From IMG/VR virus record IMGVR_UViG_3300034072_000758, positions 1 through 64,000 of that record: a stretch of DNA of 64,000 nucleotides. One strand, 5' to 3'. Made by a program: the position numbers and the translations under genes. Source of the stretch: a virus. Positions 48,569 to 56,303 of the stretch are shown one piece after another (the first letter of the stretch is position 1; the number at the start of each line of letters is the position of its first letter). The notes under the pieces were generated by a model. It had not been told where the DNA came from. It saw only the letters and a list, made by a program, of their open reading frames with translations, and did no database searches.

Positions 48569-48703
48569 ATGAACAAGTATGACATCAACGGCGAGGCTCT
48601 ACCGTCGAGCCTCGATAATCTCGTCTTCACGGATGGCGACCGGGTTCTGTCGGATGCCGAGGTCGAAGCTCTCCTGCGAACGCTGGAAGGCTCCGATGTC
48701 TAA
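48569..48703 (+). CDS. Small acidic protein
   Basis: 44 residues, with a perfect AGGAGG site before the ATG. Acidic (DGDRVLSDAEVEALLRTLEGSD) and largely helical. Overlaps the next start by 8 bases. Second gene of the early operon. Function unknown. Confidence 0.65.
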   Translation: MNKYDINGEALPSSLDNLVFTDGDRVLSDAEVEALLRTLEGSDV

Positions 48704-48950
48704 AATCGAAACCCGCGACTTTACTCCGTGGACCCGCGATTTTCTGATCGAACTCGAAACCCGCCGCATCAACGCAGAAGCGGCGCAGAACGAGGTTGTC
48801 TGTCGAGAAATTCTCGCCACCGCGCGCGCGGCTATATTGAACGCGCTGGGGAAACACGTGAACAACGAAAGGGTTCTCACTACGATCCTAAATGCGGTCT
48901 ATAACCAAACCCCAATCGAAATCGAATTGGAACCAAGAGGCTTCCGCTAA
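48696..48950 (+). CDS. Unknown helical protein
   Basis: 84 residues from ATG 48696 inside the end of the previous gene. Mostly helical (FLIELETRRINAEAAQNEVV). Third gene of the early operon, two bases before the HNH-ligase gene. Function unknown. Confidence 0.62.
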   Translation: MSKIETRDFTPWTRDFLIELETRRINAEAAQNEVVCREILATARAAILNALGKHVNNERVLTTILNAVYNQTPIEIELEPRGFR

Positions 48951-48952
48951 GT

Positions 48953-49966
48953 ATGCGGCTCGACCGAAAAACATTCGAACAGCATGTGTTCAAGCGTGAT
49001 GGAAATAAGTGCGTCTTTTGCGATAAACCCGCAATCGACGCACACCATATTCTTGAGCGCAAATTGTTCCATGACGGTTCGGGCGGTTATTATCTTGACA
49101 ACGGGGCCTCGGTCTGCGCTGAACACCACTTGCTCTGCGAAACCACGGACATTTCTGTGGAGGACGTTCGCAGAGCATGTGGTATAACTAATGTCGTTCT
49201 TCCGGCACAACTGTCGCCAAATGAACGATATGATAAATGGGGCAACATCATCTTGGAAGATGGATCGCTGGTTAAGGGCGAACTTTTTTATGATACTGGT
49301 GTCCAAAAGATTTTGAGGCGTGAAGCAATGAATGCTGTGACAAATTTGGTCAAGTACCCACGTACTTATCACCTTTCGTTTTCGGAAGGTGCGACCGATG
49401 ATGACAAGATGCTCAAGGACACGTCTTGCTTCGACGGCGAACAAGTGATTATCACTGAGAAAATGGATGGTGAAAATACCTCGCTCTATCCTGACTATTT
49501 CCATGCGCGCAGTTTGGATGGCAATCATCACTGGACCCGCGATTGGGTCAAACAATACTGGTCGAGCTTCGCGCACGATATTCCCGCCGAACATCGTATC
49601 TGTGGTGAGAACCTGTTCGCGCGACATTCCATCGCCTATGACAATCTCAAGTCCTATTTTATGGGCTTTTCCATGTGGCATAATGATCGTTGTTTAAGCT
49701 GGGACGAAACGATCACGTATTTTGAATTGCTCGGTATTGAACCGGTCCCGGTTCTGTATAGGGGTATCTGGGATGAAAAGATCGCAAGGTCTCTTTATAA
49801 TCCCAGCGACGACTCTCTTATCGAAGGGATCGTTGTGCGCAAAGCCGGGTCGTTCATGCTTGCTGATTTCAAAACTTCGGTAGCGAAAGCTGTTCGTAAG
49901 AACCACGTTCAGACCGAAGATCACTGGATGTATGGCGAAATACAAAAGAATGGTCTAATCAGCTAA
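48953..49966 (+). CDS. HNH endonuclease-like / RNA ligase fusion
   Basis: 337 residues, two domains. Residues about 10-62 form an HNH-type treble clef: FKRDGNKCVFC (Cys20, Cys23), AHHILERKLF (His31-His32), LDNGASVC (Asn50, Cys55), and EHH. Residues about 125-330 match T4 Rnl2-like RNA ligases: EKMDGEN (nucleotidyl-accepting Lys170), a HARSLDG strand, ICGENLFARHSI (motif III/IIIa), SLIEGIVVR (motif IV) and KTSVAKAVRKN (motif V). The ligase may reseal RNAs cut by host anticodon nucleases. The HNH part may only bind nucleic acid or may cut. Fourth gene of an early operon. Confidence 0.85.
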   Translation: MRLDRKTFEQHVFKRDGNKCVFCDKPAIDAHHILERKLFHDGSGGYYLDNGASVCAEHHLLCETTDISVEDVRRACGITNVVLPAQLSPNERYDKWGNIILEDGSLVKGELFYDTGVQKILRREAMNAVTNLVKYPRTYHLSFSEGATDDDKMLKDTSCFDGEQVIITEKMDGENTSLYPDYFHARSLDGNHHWTRDWVKQYWSSFAHDIPAEHRICGENLFARHSIAYDNLKSYFMGFSMWHNDRCLSWDETITYFELLGIEPVPVLYRGIWDEKIARSLYNPSDDSLIEGIVVRKAGSFMLADFKTSVAKAVRKNHVQTEDHWMYGEIQKNGLIS

Positions 49967-50022
49967 GCCTTATTGACACAACAAAATAAAAACGCCATAA
50001 GTTTGACTTTCATGGAGGAATC

Positions 50023-50223
50023 ATGAGCTTTGTAATTCGCAGTCAGGTCCGCAAAAAAGATGGCGAAACTGTTGTTGTATTTTTTGAAAATACGAACATG
50101 GTGAAAAGCAAGGCTCAGGATGCTTCTAAATTTCCCACAAAAGGCGAGGCGGACGCTAAAGCCAAATTGTTGAACTCGTATAATTATATGGGTATAAGTG
50201 GCTGGATTTCCCAACCGTGTTGA
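50023..50223 (+). CDS. Unknown small protein
   Basis: 66 residues with ATGGAGGA before the ATG. A TTGACA at 49973 may begin its promoter. Short beta-rich protein (FVIRSQVRKKDGETVVVFFE) ending in a Tyr/Trp-rich tail. Function unknown. Confidence 0.6.
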   Translation: MSFVIRSQVRKKDGETVVVFFENTNMVKSKAQDASKFPTKGEADAKAKLLNSYNYMGISGWISQPC

Positions 50224-50233
50224 GAATGATACT

Positions 50234-50335
50234 ATGAATCAAGATAAAGATTTAATTTCGGGATTTAAGACGGCTATCTGCGTAGGCGGGATAGTCGCTT
50301 TGATAATTTTGATTCTGTCTCTGATTTTGTCGTGA
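50234..50335 (+). CDS. Small membrane peptide
   Basis: 33 residues. Polar start MNQDKDLISGFK then a continuous hydrophobic helix (AICVGGIVALIILILSLIL). It lies 10 bp after one gene and 6 bp before TrpRS, in the same direction. Likely a single-span inner-membrane peptide. Function unknown. Confidence 0.5.
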   Translation: MNQDKDLISGFKTAICVGGIVALIILILSLILS

Positions 50336-50341
50336 GGATTT

Positions 50342-51355
50342 ATGAAAACGATTATGTCTGGTATTCAGCCGACCGGTGATCTCCACTTAGGAAACTATCT
50401 GGGGGCTTTGCGTAATTTCGCCGGGTTTGAAACCAACAGTTCTGATTGTTATTTCTGTATAGCTGATCTTCACGCAATCACCGTAAAGCATGATCCTGCT
50501 ATGCTTCGTCAAAATGTTCGCTTGATCGCTGCGGCAATGTTGGCGACCGGGATTGATCATCGCCGCTCCAAAATATTCGTTCAATCCGCTGTCCCGGCTC
50601 ATGCTGAACTGGCATGGTTATTCAACTGCGTGGCGCGCATGGGTTGGATGGAGCGTATGCCCCAATTCAAGGATAAGGCCGGTCAGGACGCCGAGAGAGC
50701 GTCTGTGGGCCTGTTTACCTACCCAATCCTCCAAGCCGCCGACATCCTCTTGTACAAGGCCACCGAAGTCCCTGTAGGCATCGACCAAGTTCATCACCTT
50801 GAACTGGCCGGGGAGATCGCGCGCAAGTTCAACCACGATTTCAATACCGATCTCTTCCCACACCCAAAGCCCATGATCGTGAAGAACACGAAAATCATGT
50901 CGCTTCTGGATGGGTCGAAGAAAATGTCGAAGTCAGACCCGAACGATAATTCGCGTATCAACATGATGGATGCGCCAGAATTAATCGCTAAAAAGATCAA
51001 GAAGGCCACGGCAGCGACCGAACCCCTCCCGTTCGAGGTCGAAGAAGGCTATCCCAACGCCTCCGTTGAGAACTTGGTCAACATCTATGCTTTGATCGAA
51101 GAATCCTGTCCACAAGCCGTTCTGGACGATTTTGGTGGTAAGGGCTACGGCATCTTCAAAACGGCACTGGCTGACCTTCTAATCGCCAAGCTGACGCCTT
51201 TGGCGACCGATATGAAACAAACCCTCGCCGATCCGGGTTCTCTGGATGCTATTTTGGGTTACGGTAATCTCATGGCCAATAACAAGGCTTACGAGACCTT
51301 GTGTGAAACCAAAGAGGTCTTGGGCCTCTGGAACAAAGAATCGATGCGGAGATAA
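50342..51355 (+). CDS. trpS: Tryptophanyl-tRNA synthetase
   Basis: It charges tRNA-Trp with tryptophan. The class I signatures are intact: HLGNY (15-19, HIGH-type) and KMSKS (about 194-198). Also present are GIQPTGDLHLGN, YPILQAADILLY for tryptophan recognition, and PVGIDQVHHLEL. The 337 residues match bacterial TrpRS length with the anticodon-binding C-terminal helices present, so it appears functional and not a fragment. No tRNA-Trp gene is visible here. A resistant or host-independent TrpRS could offset host enzyme loss or an inhibitor. Phage aminoacyl-tRNA synthetases are rare. Confidence 0.96.
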   Translation: MKTIMSGIQPTGDLHLGNYLGALRNFAGFETNSSDCYFCIADLHAITVKHDPAMLRQNVRLIAAAMLATGIDHRRSKIFVQSAVPAHAELAWLFNCVARMGWMERMPQFKDKAGQDAERASVGLFTYPILQAADILLYKATEVPVGIDQVHHLELAGEIARKFNHDFNTDLFPHPKPMIVKNTKIMSLLDGSKKMSKSDPNDNSRINMMDAPELIAKKIKKATAATEPLPFEVEEGYPNASVENLVNIYALIEESCPQAVLDDFGGKGYGIFKTALADLLIAKLTPLATDMKQTLADPGSLDAILGYGNLMANNKAYETLCETKEVLGLWNKESMRR

Positions 51356-51357
51356 TC

Positions 51358-52071
51358 ATGGGCGGTATGATCAACGTTGCTATTCGTTTCCGCGATGGAC
51401 GAACTGTCTGCCAAGAACGCTGGACAAACAATATACCCTTCTGGTTCAAACACCCTCTGATGTTTGCCGGGGATACTGATTATGTTCAAGCCTACATCAA
51501 TTTGACTCGTTCTAATGAGCATGTCGATTGGAAAAACCCACCTGAGCTATGTTTGACCGGGCGTCCGTCTCCGGTTAGAAATTCAGATTATGGTATTATT
51601 GTTTGGGATTTTGTAACCAATACAATTTTAGATAATAATGTATACAGCGACCCAATAAGCATGACCGAATTGGAAGCTGGTTCCGACAACTTTGGTAAGA
51701 TGGAATTGTTTAACCTTCTGGCCAAAGCTGGACAAATTCATACGCGACAATATATTCGTATCGACTCGGAAGATGATTATGGGAGTCGGGTTGAAATTAG
51801 CGACCCGCTATCATTCGAACAAGCCAGAGCCGTCGCCGACAAGCTTTTTGCTGAACGTCGCATCGATAAAGACACCGGTAAAGATGGCGATGTGATTTGG
51901 CAAGACTTCTATATCAATCCCAAACCAATGACATACCTTAAGTTTCCAGAACGTAGCTGGAAACCGATTAAAGATAAATTGATCGAACTTGATTTTCCGA
52001 TGACGAAGAAAGCCGGTTTGAACAAGCTGATCTACGTAGATTCATCTTATCAAGTCGAAGATGAAGAATAA
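51358..52071 (+). CDS. Unknown protein
   Basis: 237 residues, starting two bases after trpS, so likely cotranscribed. An ATG three codons in is an alternative start. Alpha/beta with an acidic Tyr-rich C-terminus. AT-richer than trpS. No domain recognised. Confidence 0.6.
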   Translation: MGGMINVAIRFRDGRTVCQERWTNNIPFWFKHPLMFAGDTDYVQAYINLTRSNEHVDWKNPPELCLTGRPSPVRNSDYGIIVWDFVTNTILDNNVYSDPISMTELEAGSDNFGKMELFNLLAKAGQIHTRQYIRIDSEDDYGSRVEISDPLSFEQARAVADKLFAERRIDKDTGKDGDVIWQDFYINPKPMTYLKFPERSWKPIKDKLIELDFPMTKKAGLNKLIYVDSSYQVEDEE

Positions 52072-52108
52072 ATTGTAATATCTTCACGGGTCGTTTACCA
52101 TATGATCC

Positions 52109-52891
52109 ATGAAGATTTTGCTGTTGAGTGATCTTCACCGGGAGTTCGGCAAGATACGAATCGACTCAGGTGAAGCCGATGTCGTTGTGCTGGCCGGGGA
52201 TATATCCGTAGGTTCAGAAGGAATCGTATGGGCTGCGAACGAGTTCAAGGTTCCTGTCATTTACGTGGCCGGTAATCATGAGTTCTATAGCAAAAAACGC
52301 ACCCACCAAAAGCATATCGAGAACCTACGCAAACGCGCCGAAGGTACGAATGTCCACTTCTTAGAAAACGATACGATCACCATAGATGATGTGAAATTCA
52401 TCGGTGCTACGTTGTGGACTGATTACGGTCTATTCGGAAAACCATACCTGAGTGGTACTGTCGCCGCGCGCGGCCTCAATGACTTTGAGAACATCACCAT
52501 TGGCGTAAACCAACGATTAACTACCGATTACATAATGGGCGTTAATTCCGACTCCAAGATGTTCATTCAGGAAGAATTGAACAAGCCATTTGACGGAAAA
52601 GTCATAGTCGTTACTCACCATGCTCCGTCGATCCATTCGTGTCTTGATCGCTATAAACACGACGAACTTACCCCAGCCTATGCCTCGCGGCTAGAGCACA
52701 TGATGCTCTACTCGCCACGCAATCCCGACTATTGGTTCCACGGCCACATGCACAACACCAGTGACTATGTGATCGGAGAATGTCGGGTCGTAGTCAATCC
52801 ACGCGGATACCACCCCTTTGCGGTAAATGACGACTTCGAGTATAAGATTATCGATACGAGCAAGCGCCACCCGCAATTCGAAGATCAGTAA
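52109..52891 (+). CDS. Calcineurin-like metallophosphoesterase
   Basis: 260 residues with the full dinuclear metal set: SDLHRE (7-12), VLAGDIS (28-34), VAGNHEF (54-60), VVTHHAP (about 169-175) and FHGHMHN (about 211-217). The substrate is probably a phosphomonoester or cyclic/linear phosphodiester. Similar enzymes act on cyclic nucleotides, RNA 2'-3' ends or dinucleotides. It overlaps the convergent next gene by 7 bases. A role against cyclic-nucleotide immunity is possible but not shown. Confidence 0.9.
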   Translation: MKILLLSDLHREFGKIRIDSGEADVVVLAGDISVGSEGIVWAANEFKVPVIYVAGNHEFYSKKRTHQKHIENLRKRAEGTNVHFLENDTITIDDVKFIGATLWTDYGLFGKPYLSGTVAARGLNDFENITIGVNQRLTTDYIMGVNSDSKMFIQEELNKPFDGKVIVVTHHAPSIHSCLDRYKHDELTPAYASRLEHMMLYSPRNPDYWFHGHMHNTSDYVIGECRVVVNPRGYHPFAVNDDFEYKIIDTSKRHPQFEDQ

Positions 52892-53202
52892 CGGATGTAT
52901 ATCGGAACGTATTCGCCTTCTTTAGCCAATTCATCTTGGATGCGAATAATACTATCCAAAGCTTCCTGTGGCGAGTTCTCATAACCGTATGAACGCTTTT
53001 CTTTACGAATACCATAATAGTCATCGAGATAGTCATGAGACCACAGATTGTGGCTCAGTTCGACCGTGAGATAATGATCCGTGAAATTGGGGATACGTTG
53101 CCCTTCATGCCAGACATGCGGCACACCATCTTCAATCGTCACGGGAGCGAAGCGATGCCACCCATTCGGAAGATTGTCTTTTGGGTACACGAGATCAGTC
53201 AT
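52885..53202 (-). CDS. Unknown protein
   Basis: 105 residues from ATG 53202, which overlaps the preceding early gene's stop. Trp/His/Tyr-rich (NGWHRFAPV, HVWHEGQ, SHNLWSHDYLDDYYG). GC-rich codons like its partner. Second gene of an early operon. Function unknown. Confidence 0.6.
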   Translation of the reverse strand: MTDLVYPKDNLPNGWHRFAPVTIEDGVPHVWHEGQRIPNFTDHYLTVELSHNLWSHDYLDDYYGIRKEKRSYGYENSPQEALDSIIRIQDELAKEGEYVPIYIRY

Positions 53203-53776
53203 TTTCATCAGCCAGAATTTGAGCGACAATTCGGCGGGCCTTATCGCGGCGTTGTTCCATTTCCTCTTCGGTATACGGGCAGAGCTTTGTTTGGAGAGCG
53301 ACCAATTCTTCGGCCAGCGTATTCAGATTGTGACCACGCGCCCTTGAAATAAGCTCAGATAGAAATTTATCACAAGCCTTGCGCCATTCCGGGTCACATT
53401 TTTCCACCGGCAGGTTTTCGAGGCGAGTGCGTTGACCAGACAACCCACCACGATTGGCGAGATCGAAAACGGTGTAAGCGACCGAATAGCCTTGGTTGGA
53501 TTGGAAGTATTGATCGTCGGACGCATACAGGTCGAGATTGTCATAGCGAAGACCATTTTCCAGTTTCTCGATCTCGGAATGCGAATCCGCAATGAATTGC
53601 TCACGGGTGACATTCGGCTTGTCCTTGGTTCCCCAAAAGTTCGTGAGTTCACCATCGCGCCATTCATAGTCACCGCCCGTGGACAGAAGGACATAGGCCA
53701 GAACTTGCCACCGATTCTTATACAGAGTCGGGTAGTTGAGCATAGCTTGCTTTACGAGTTGATCAACTTTGTTCAT
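53195..53776 (-). CDS. Unknown early protein
   Basis: 193 residues, helical and charged, with aromatic residues in LLSTGGDYEWRDGE and a Glu/Arg-rich C-terminus. Strong early promoter, leader ATACAAAATATAGGAGAT shared with other early genes. First gene of a two-gene operon. Function unknown. Confidence 0.65.
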   Translation of the reverse strand: MNKVDQLVKQAMLNYPTLYKNRWQVLAYVLLSTGGDYEWRDGELTNFWGTKDKPNVTREQFIADSHSEIEKLENGLRYDNLDLYASDDQYFQSNQGYSVAYTVFDLANRGGLSGQRTRLENLPVEKCDPEWRKACDKFLSELISRARGHNLNTLAEELVALQTKLCPYTEEEMEQRRDKARRIVAQILADEND

Positions 53777-53802
53777 GACTATCTCCTATATTTTGTATAT
53801 TC

Positions 53803-53830
53803 ATGATAACATAAAAGCTTGATATGTCAA
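53803..53830 (-). promoter_or_regulatory. Early promoter
   Basis: TTGACA, 16-bp spacer, TATCAT, minus strand, followed by an ATACAAAATATAGGAGA leader. Confidence 0.78.
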
Positions 53831-53852
53831 CGTATCCTGATAATATAATCCT

Positions 53853-54206
53853 ATGGCATTTATAGTTCTCAAAGATGAAGTGGCGGAAAAGTTTTGGTTA
53901 AAATGTTGGCGCATTTTAATCGCCGAACGCGATGCTAACCCAGCAGATCATTGGTTTAATCGCGCTTCGTGGGATTTGTTGGGCGGGCGCTCTATATTTG
54001 CTGGCGACGAATATCAAGTGGTTTTAAAAAATATAGACGCCGCCCATCGCAGTATAGGCACCATGACTAGCCACAACACTCGAATAGAATTTGGTCCATA
54101 TAGTAGCGAATACGACATGACTTTTTCCTGTCGAGAAGTAGTCATCTATTCAGAAGAAGTCGATCCCGATGAAATATTCATCAAGATCAGCTTGATGGAC
54201 ACCTAA
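53853..54206 (+). CDS. Unknown protein
   Basis: 117 residues, aromatic-rich N-terminal half (EKFWLKCWRILIAERDANP) and beta-rich acidic C-terminal half. No SD site is obvious. It overlaps the convergent basic-protein gene by 4 bases. Function unknown. Confidence 0.58.
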   Translation: MAFIVLKDEVAEKFWLKCWRILIAERDANPADHWFNRASWDLLGGRSIFAGDEYQVVLKNIDAAHRSIGTMTSHNTRIEFGPYSSEYDMTFSCREVVIYSEEVDPDEIFIKISLMDT

Positions 54207-54439
54207 TATCCGCGAGATTTTAGCCAGTCTTTCATGGCATCATCTATTGGTAATTTTACCCCCGGATTGCTCTTTATCTTGGGAGCTTTATCCTTGAATT
54301 TGCTTTTTTTGGGTTCTGGACAGTTGTTCAACTCATTAAATAGCTTTGCTTCAACTTCCATATAAGATGGTTTTGGCTTAGGTTTAGCCACGGGTGGGAG
54401 CTTCTTGGAGCGCTTCTTTTTCATTTTAAATCTGAACAT
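54203..54439 (-). CDS. Small lysine/proline-rich protein
   Basis: 78 residues, extremely basic in the first 30 (KMKKKRSKKLPPVAKPKPKP) and mostly disordered. Could bind nucleic acid or be an internal head peptide. The start lies about 9 nt from a putative -10, so the mRNA may be leaderless. Function unknown. Confidence 0.55.
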   Translation of the reverse strand: MFRFKMKKKRSKKLPPVAKPKPKPSYMEVEAKLFNELNNCPEPKKSKFKDKAPKIKSNPGVKLPIDDAMKDWLKSRGY

Positions 54440-54448
54440 ACATTCATA

Positions 54449-54475
54449 CTATTATAGATGAATTTCATGAGTCAA
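54449..54475 (-). promoter_or_regulatory. Weak promoter
   Basis: TTGACT with TAATAG after 15 bp, just before the basic-protein gene. Confidence 0.4.
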
Positions 54476-54477
54476 TT

Positions 54478-54512
54478 TAAAAGGCCCGTATTTCTACGGG
54501 CCTTTGTTTTTA
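54478..54512. terminator. Bidirectional terminator
   Basis: AAAGGCCCGTA-TTTC-TACGGGCCTTT hairpin with T runs on both strands, at the 3' end of the phoH-like gene. Confidence 0.88.
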
Positions 54513-55310
54513 TTCTTCGAACTTCTTATAGATGTTCAAGATTTCTTCGATGACCTCATGACGCTCAACGTCTTTAGCCGCGAAGGTAGCGACCGCAAGA
54601 GACTTGCTTCCTGTTCTCAAAAGCTTGTCGGTGAAGTCCTTCAAACCGTTCTTTTCGAAGCCACGGTCGTGCTGAGCCAAGTCACCAGTAACGATCATGC
54701 GCGATCCTTCACCAATACGGGTCAGAACCATTTGCATCTGGTTTGGCGTCGAGTTTTGCATTTCGTCGGCCAGAATGATGGCATTCTTGAATGTACGACC
54801 GCGCATGTAAGCGAGCGGGCAGATGTCGATAATTTCTTCGCGCAACATCTTGTCAACCTGCGCTGGGGTATAGTGTTCCTTGAATACGTCGATGATCGGC
54901 AGAACCCAAGGGGCCATTTTTTCGATCAACGATCCCGGCAGGAAGCCGTGCTGTTCGTCAACGCTTACCGCTGGTCTGGTGATGATGATTTTTTCGATAA
55001 GTCCTTCCTGATAGCACTTGATAGCATACAATGTGGCCAAAAGAGTTTTTCCGCAACCGGCTGGTCCCATAGCAAAAATGATGTGTTTATCGTCATCATT
55101 CAGCAAATCTACATAACGTTCTTGGGCTACATTTCTCGGTACAATATCTACACGCTTCTTGCGGCTTCTAACGTCATCGAACTCAACTACGTTTGAATTT
55201 TGTTGCTGTTGTCGATTACCACGACGATTGGATTTTTGGTAATCTGTGTTGTTACGGTCTTCTCTAGGGTTGGCTTTATTTGCGCGTTTGGCGAATTTGC
55301 TTTGTGCCAC
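54510..55310 (-). CDS. phoH: PhoH-like ATPase
   Basis: 266 residues from the GTG at 55310 preceded by AAGGAGAATCCA. A TTG 11 codons earlier lacks a site. After a disordered, Arg/Asn/Gln-rich N-terminus (to about 60), the PhoH P-loop ATPase domain shows AMGPAGCGKT (80-89), IIITRPAVSVDEQHGFLPG, and the Walker B region AIILADEMQNSTPNQM followed by RMIVTGDLAQ. PhoH is common in large phages. Its role is uncertain and may involve RNA or phosphate stress. Confidence 0.92.
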   Translation of the reverse strand: MAQSKFAKRANKANPREDRNNTDYQKSNRRGNRQQQQNSNVVEFDDVRSRKKRVDIVPRNVAQERYVDLLNDDDKHIIFAMGPAGCGKTLLATLYAIKCYQEGLIEKIIITRPAVSVDEQHGFLPGSLIEKMAPWVLPIIDVFKEHYTPAQVDKMLREEIIDICPLAYMRGRTFKNAIILADEMQNSTPNQMQMVLTRIGEGSRMIVTGDLAQHDRGFEKNGLKDFTDKLLRTGSKSLAVATFAAKDVERHEVIEEILNIYKKFEE

Positions 55311-55431
55311 TGGATTCTCCTTCTGGATAATTGTCGTATCCAAAAGTATTTAGAGGTCCATTTTTCAGCATATTAACATATGTTTTAATATTCGATTTTG
55401 ACCATAAATACATTACTTGATCATCCGCCTC

Positions 55432-55459
55432 TTGACAGAAAACATCATTCTGTTAATTT
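55432..55459 (+). promoter_or_regulatory. Early promoter, nearly leaderless
   Basis: TTGACA, 16-bp spacer, TAATTT. Only 5 nt from the -10 to the ATG at 55465. Confidence 0.6.
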
Positions 55460-55464
55460 GAGGC

Positions 55465-56052
55465 ATGAACTTCTATGACACCAGCCGCCAAAAAGATTGG
55501 GATCATCTTAATTATGTGATCGCCGCCCCCGGCGCGACCAATATTCTATTATTGGATGGCCAGTACGATCCAGATCAATTATGGTTAGACCTCGGACAGG
55601 TTTTTATATACAAACCCCTAATCGAAGAAGTGGTCGAAAAGAAGAGAGTTCGCTACCGCAAGAAGCAGAAATGGGAACCCATTCCCACCACTGAACGCGA
55701 TTACTATATCTATGATTATATTCCCACGCATTTTTATGATTATTTCTTCAATAACACAAAAAGCGAATATGTGAAACAATATAGAATACTGTTCCCCGAA
55801 GGACGATTACTACAAATTAACACAATGTCGGAAAGCGAAACAGCGGCGATATTTGTGTTAGATAAAATGACTGCCGCTCAGGGACGGGATTGGTTAAAAA
55901 ATAATACAATAAGCTTTTGGAGTATCAGTACCAATTCTCGTGGAGAACTGACAGTTCGCTTAGAAAGCGACGATGATGCTATTCGTTTCAAACTGGAATT
56001 TGGAAAATTAGCCGAACCAGCACATTGGTGGAAACGGAGTAAGCCGGATTAA
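55465..56052 (+). CDS. Unknown protein ending in the SD-DA-F motif
   Basis: 195 residues. Tyr/Asp-rich centre (YYIYDYIPTHFYDYFF). The end ELTVRLESDDDAIRFKLEFG is the best copy of a motif found at the C-termini of proteins starting at 28577 and 35367. No SD site; likely leaderless. Function unknown. Confidence 0.62.
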   Translation: MNFYDTSRQKDWDHLNYVIAAPGATNILLLDGQYDPDQLWLDLGQVFIYKPLIEEVVEKKRVRYRKKQKWEPIPTTERDYYIYDYIPTHFYDYFFNNTKSEYVKQYRILFPEGRLLQINTMSESETAAIFVLDKMTAAQGRDWLKNNTISFWSISTNSRGELTVRLESDDDAIRFKLEFGKLAEPAHWWKRSKPD

Positions 56053-56237
56053 CCCCGACCTTTTATTTTCACCACAATACCATTTTTCAGTTCAACGTTG
56101 ATACGCTTCATCTGGACATCGCAAGTCCCGATCTGAGGCTGGCCGTCAACTACCCACGGACGAATAGTGAACCCATTTTCGCGCGCCAATGTGTCGGCGT
56201 CATCTAGCGACAGTCCAAGAAGTTGCTCATCTCTCAT
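56049..56237 (-). CDS. I78/potato-inhibitor-like small protein
   Basis: 62 residues. LGLSLDDADTLARENGFTIR followed by DGQPQIGTCDVQMKRINVEL and a final VVKIKG has the pattern of the I78/potato-inhibitor-I fold: a helix, then an exposed loop, then a parallel strand pair. Such proteins inhibit subtilisin-like proteases, but many bacterial members have no known target. In this phage it might guard against host proteases. Fold match only. Confidence 0.6.
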   Translation of the reverse strand: MRDEQLLGLSLDDADTLARENGFTIRPWVVDGQPQIGTCDVQMKRINVELKNGIVVKIKGRG

Positions 56238-56290
56238 TGTTTAATCCTCGATTTACCAAATTTTAGAGCATTTATCCGTCCGAGTCAATG

Positions 56291-56299
56291 AATAAATAT
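56291..56299 (+). promoter_or_regulatory. Leaderless late promoter AATAAATAT
   Basis: Late element exactly 4 nt before the ATG at 56304. Confidence 0.72.
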
Positions 56300-56303
56300 C
56301 ATT

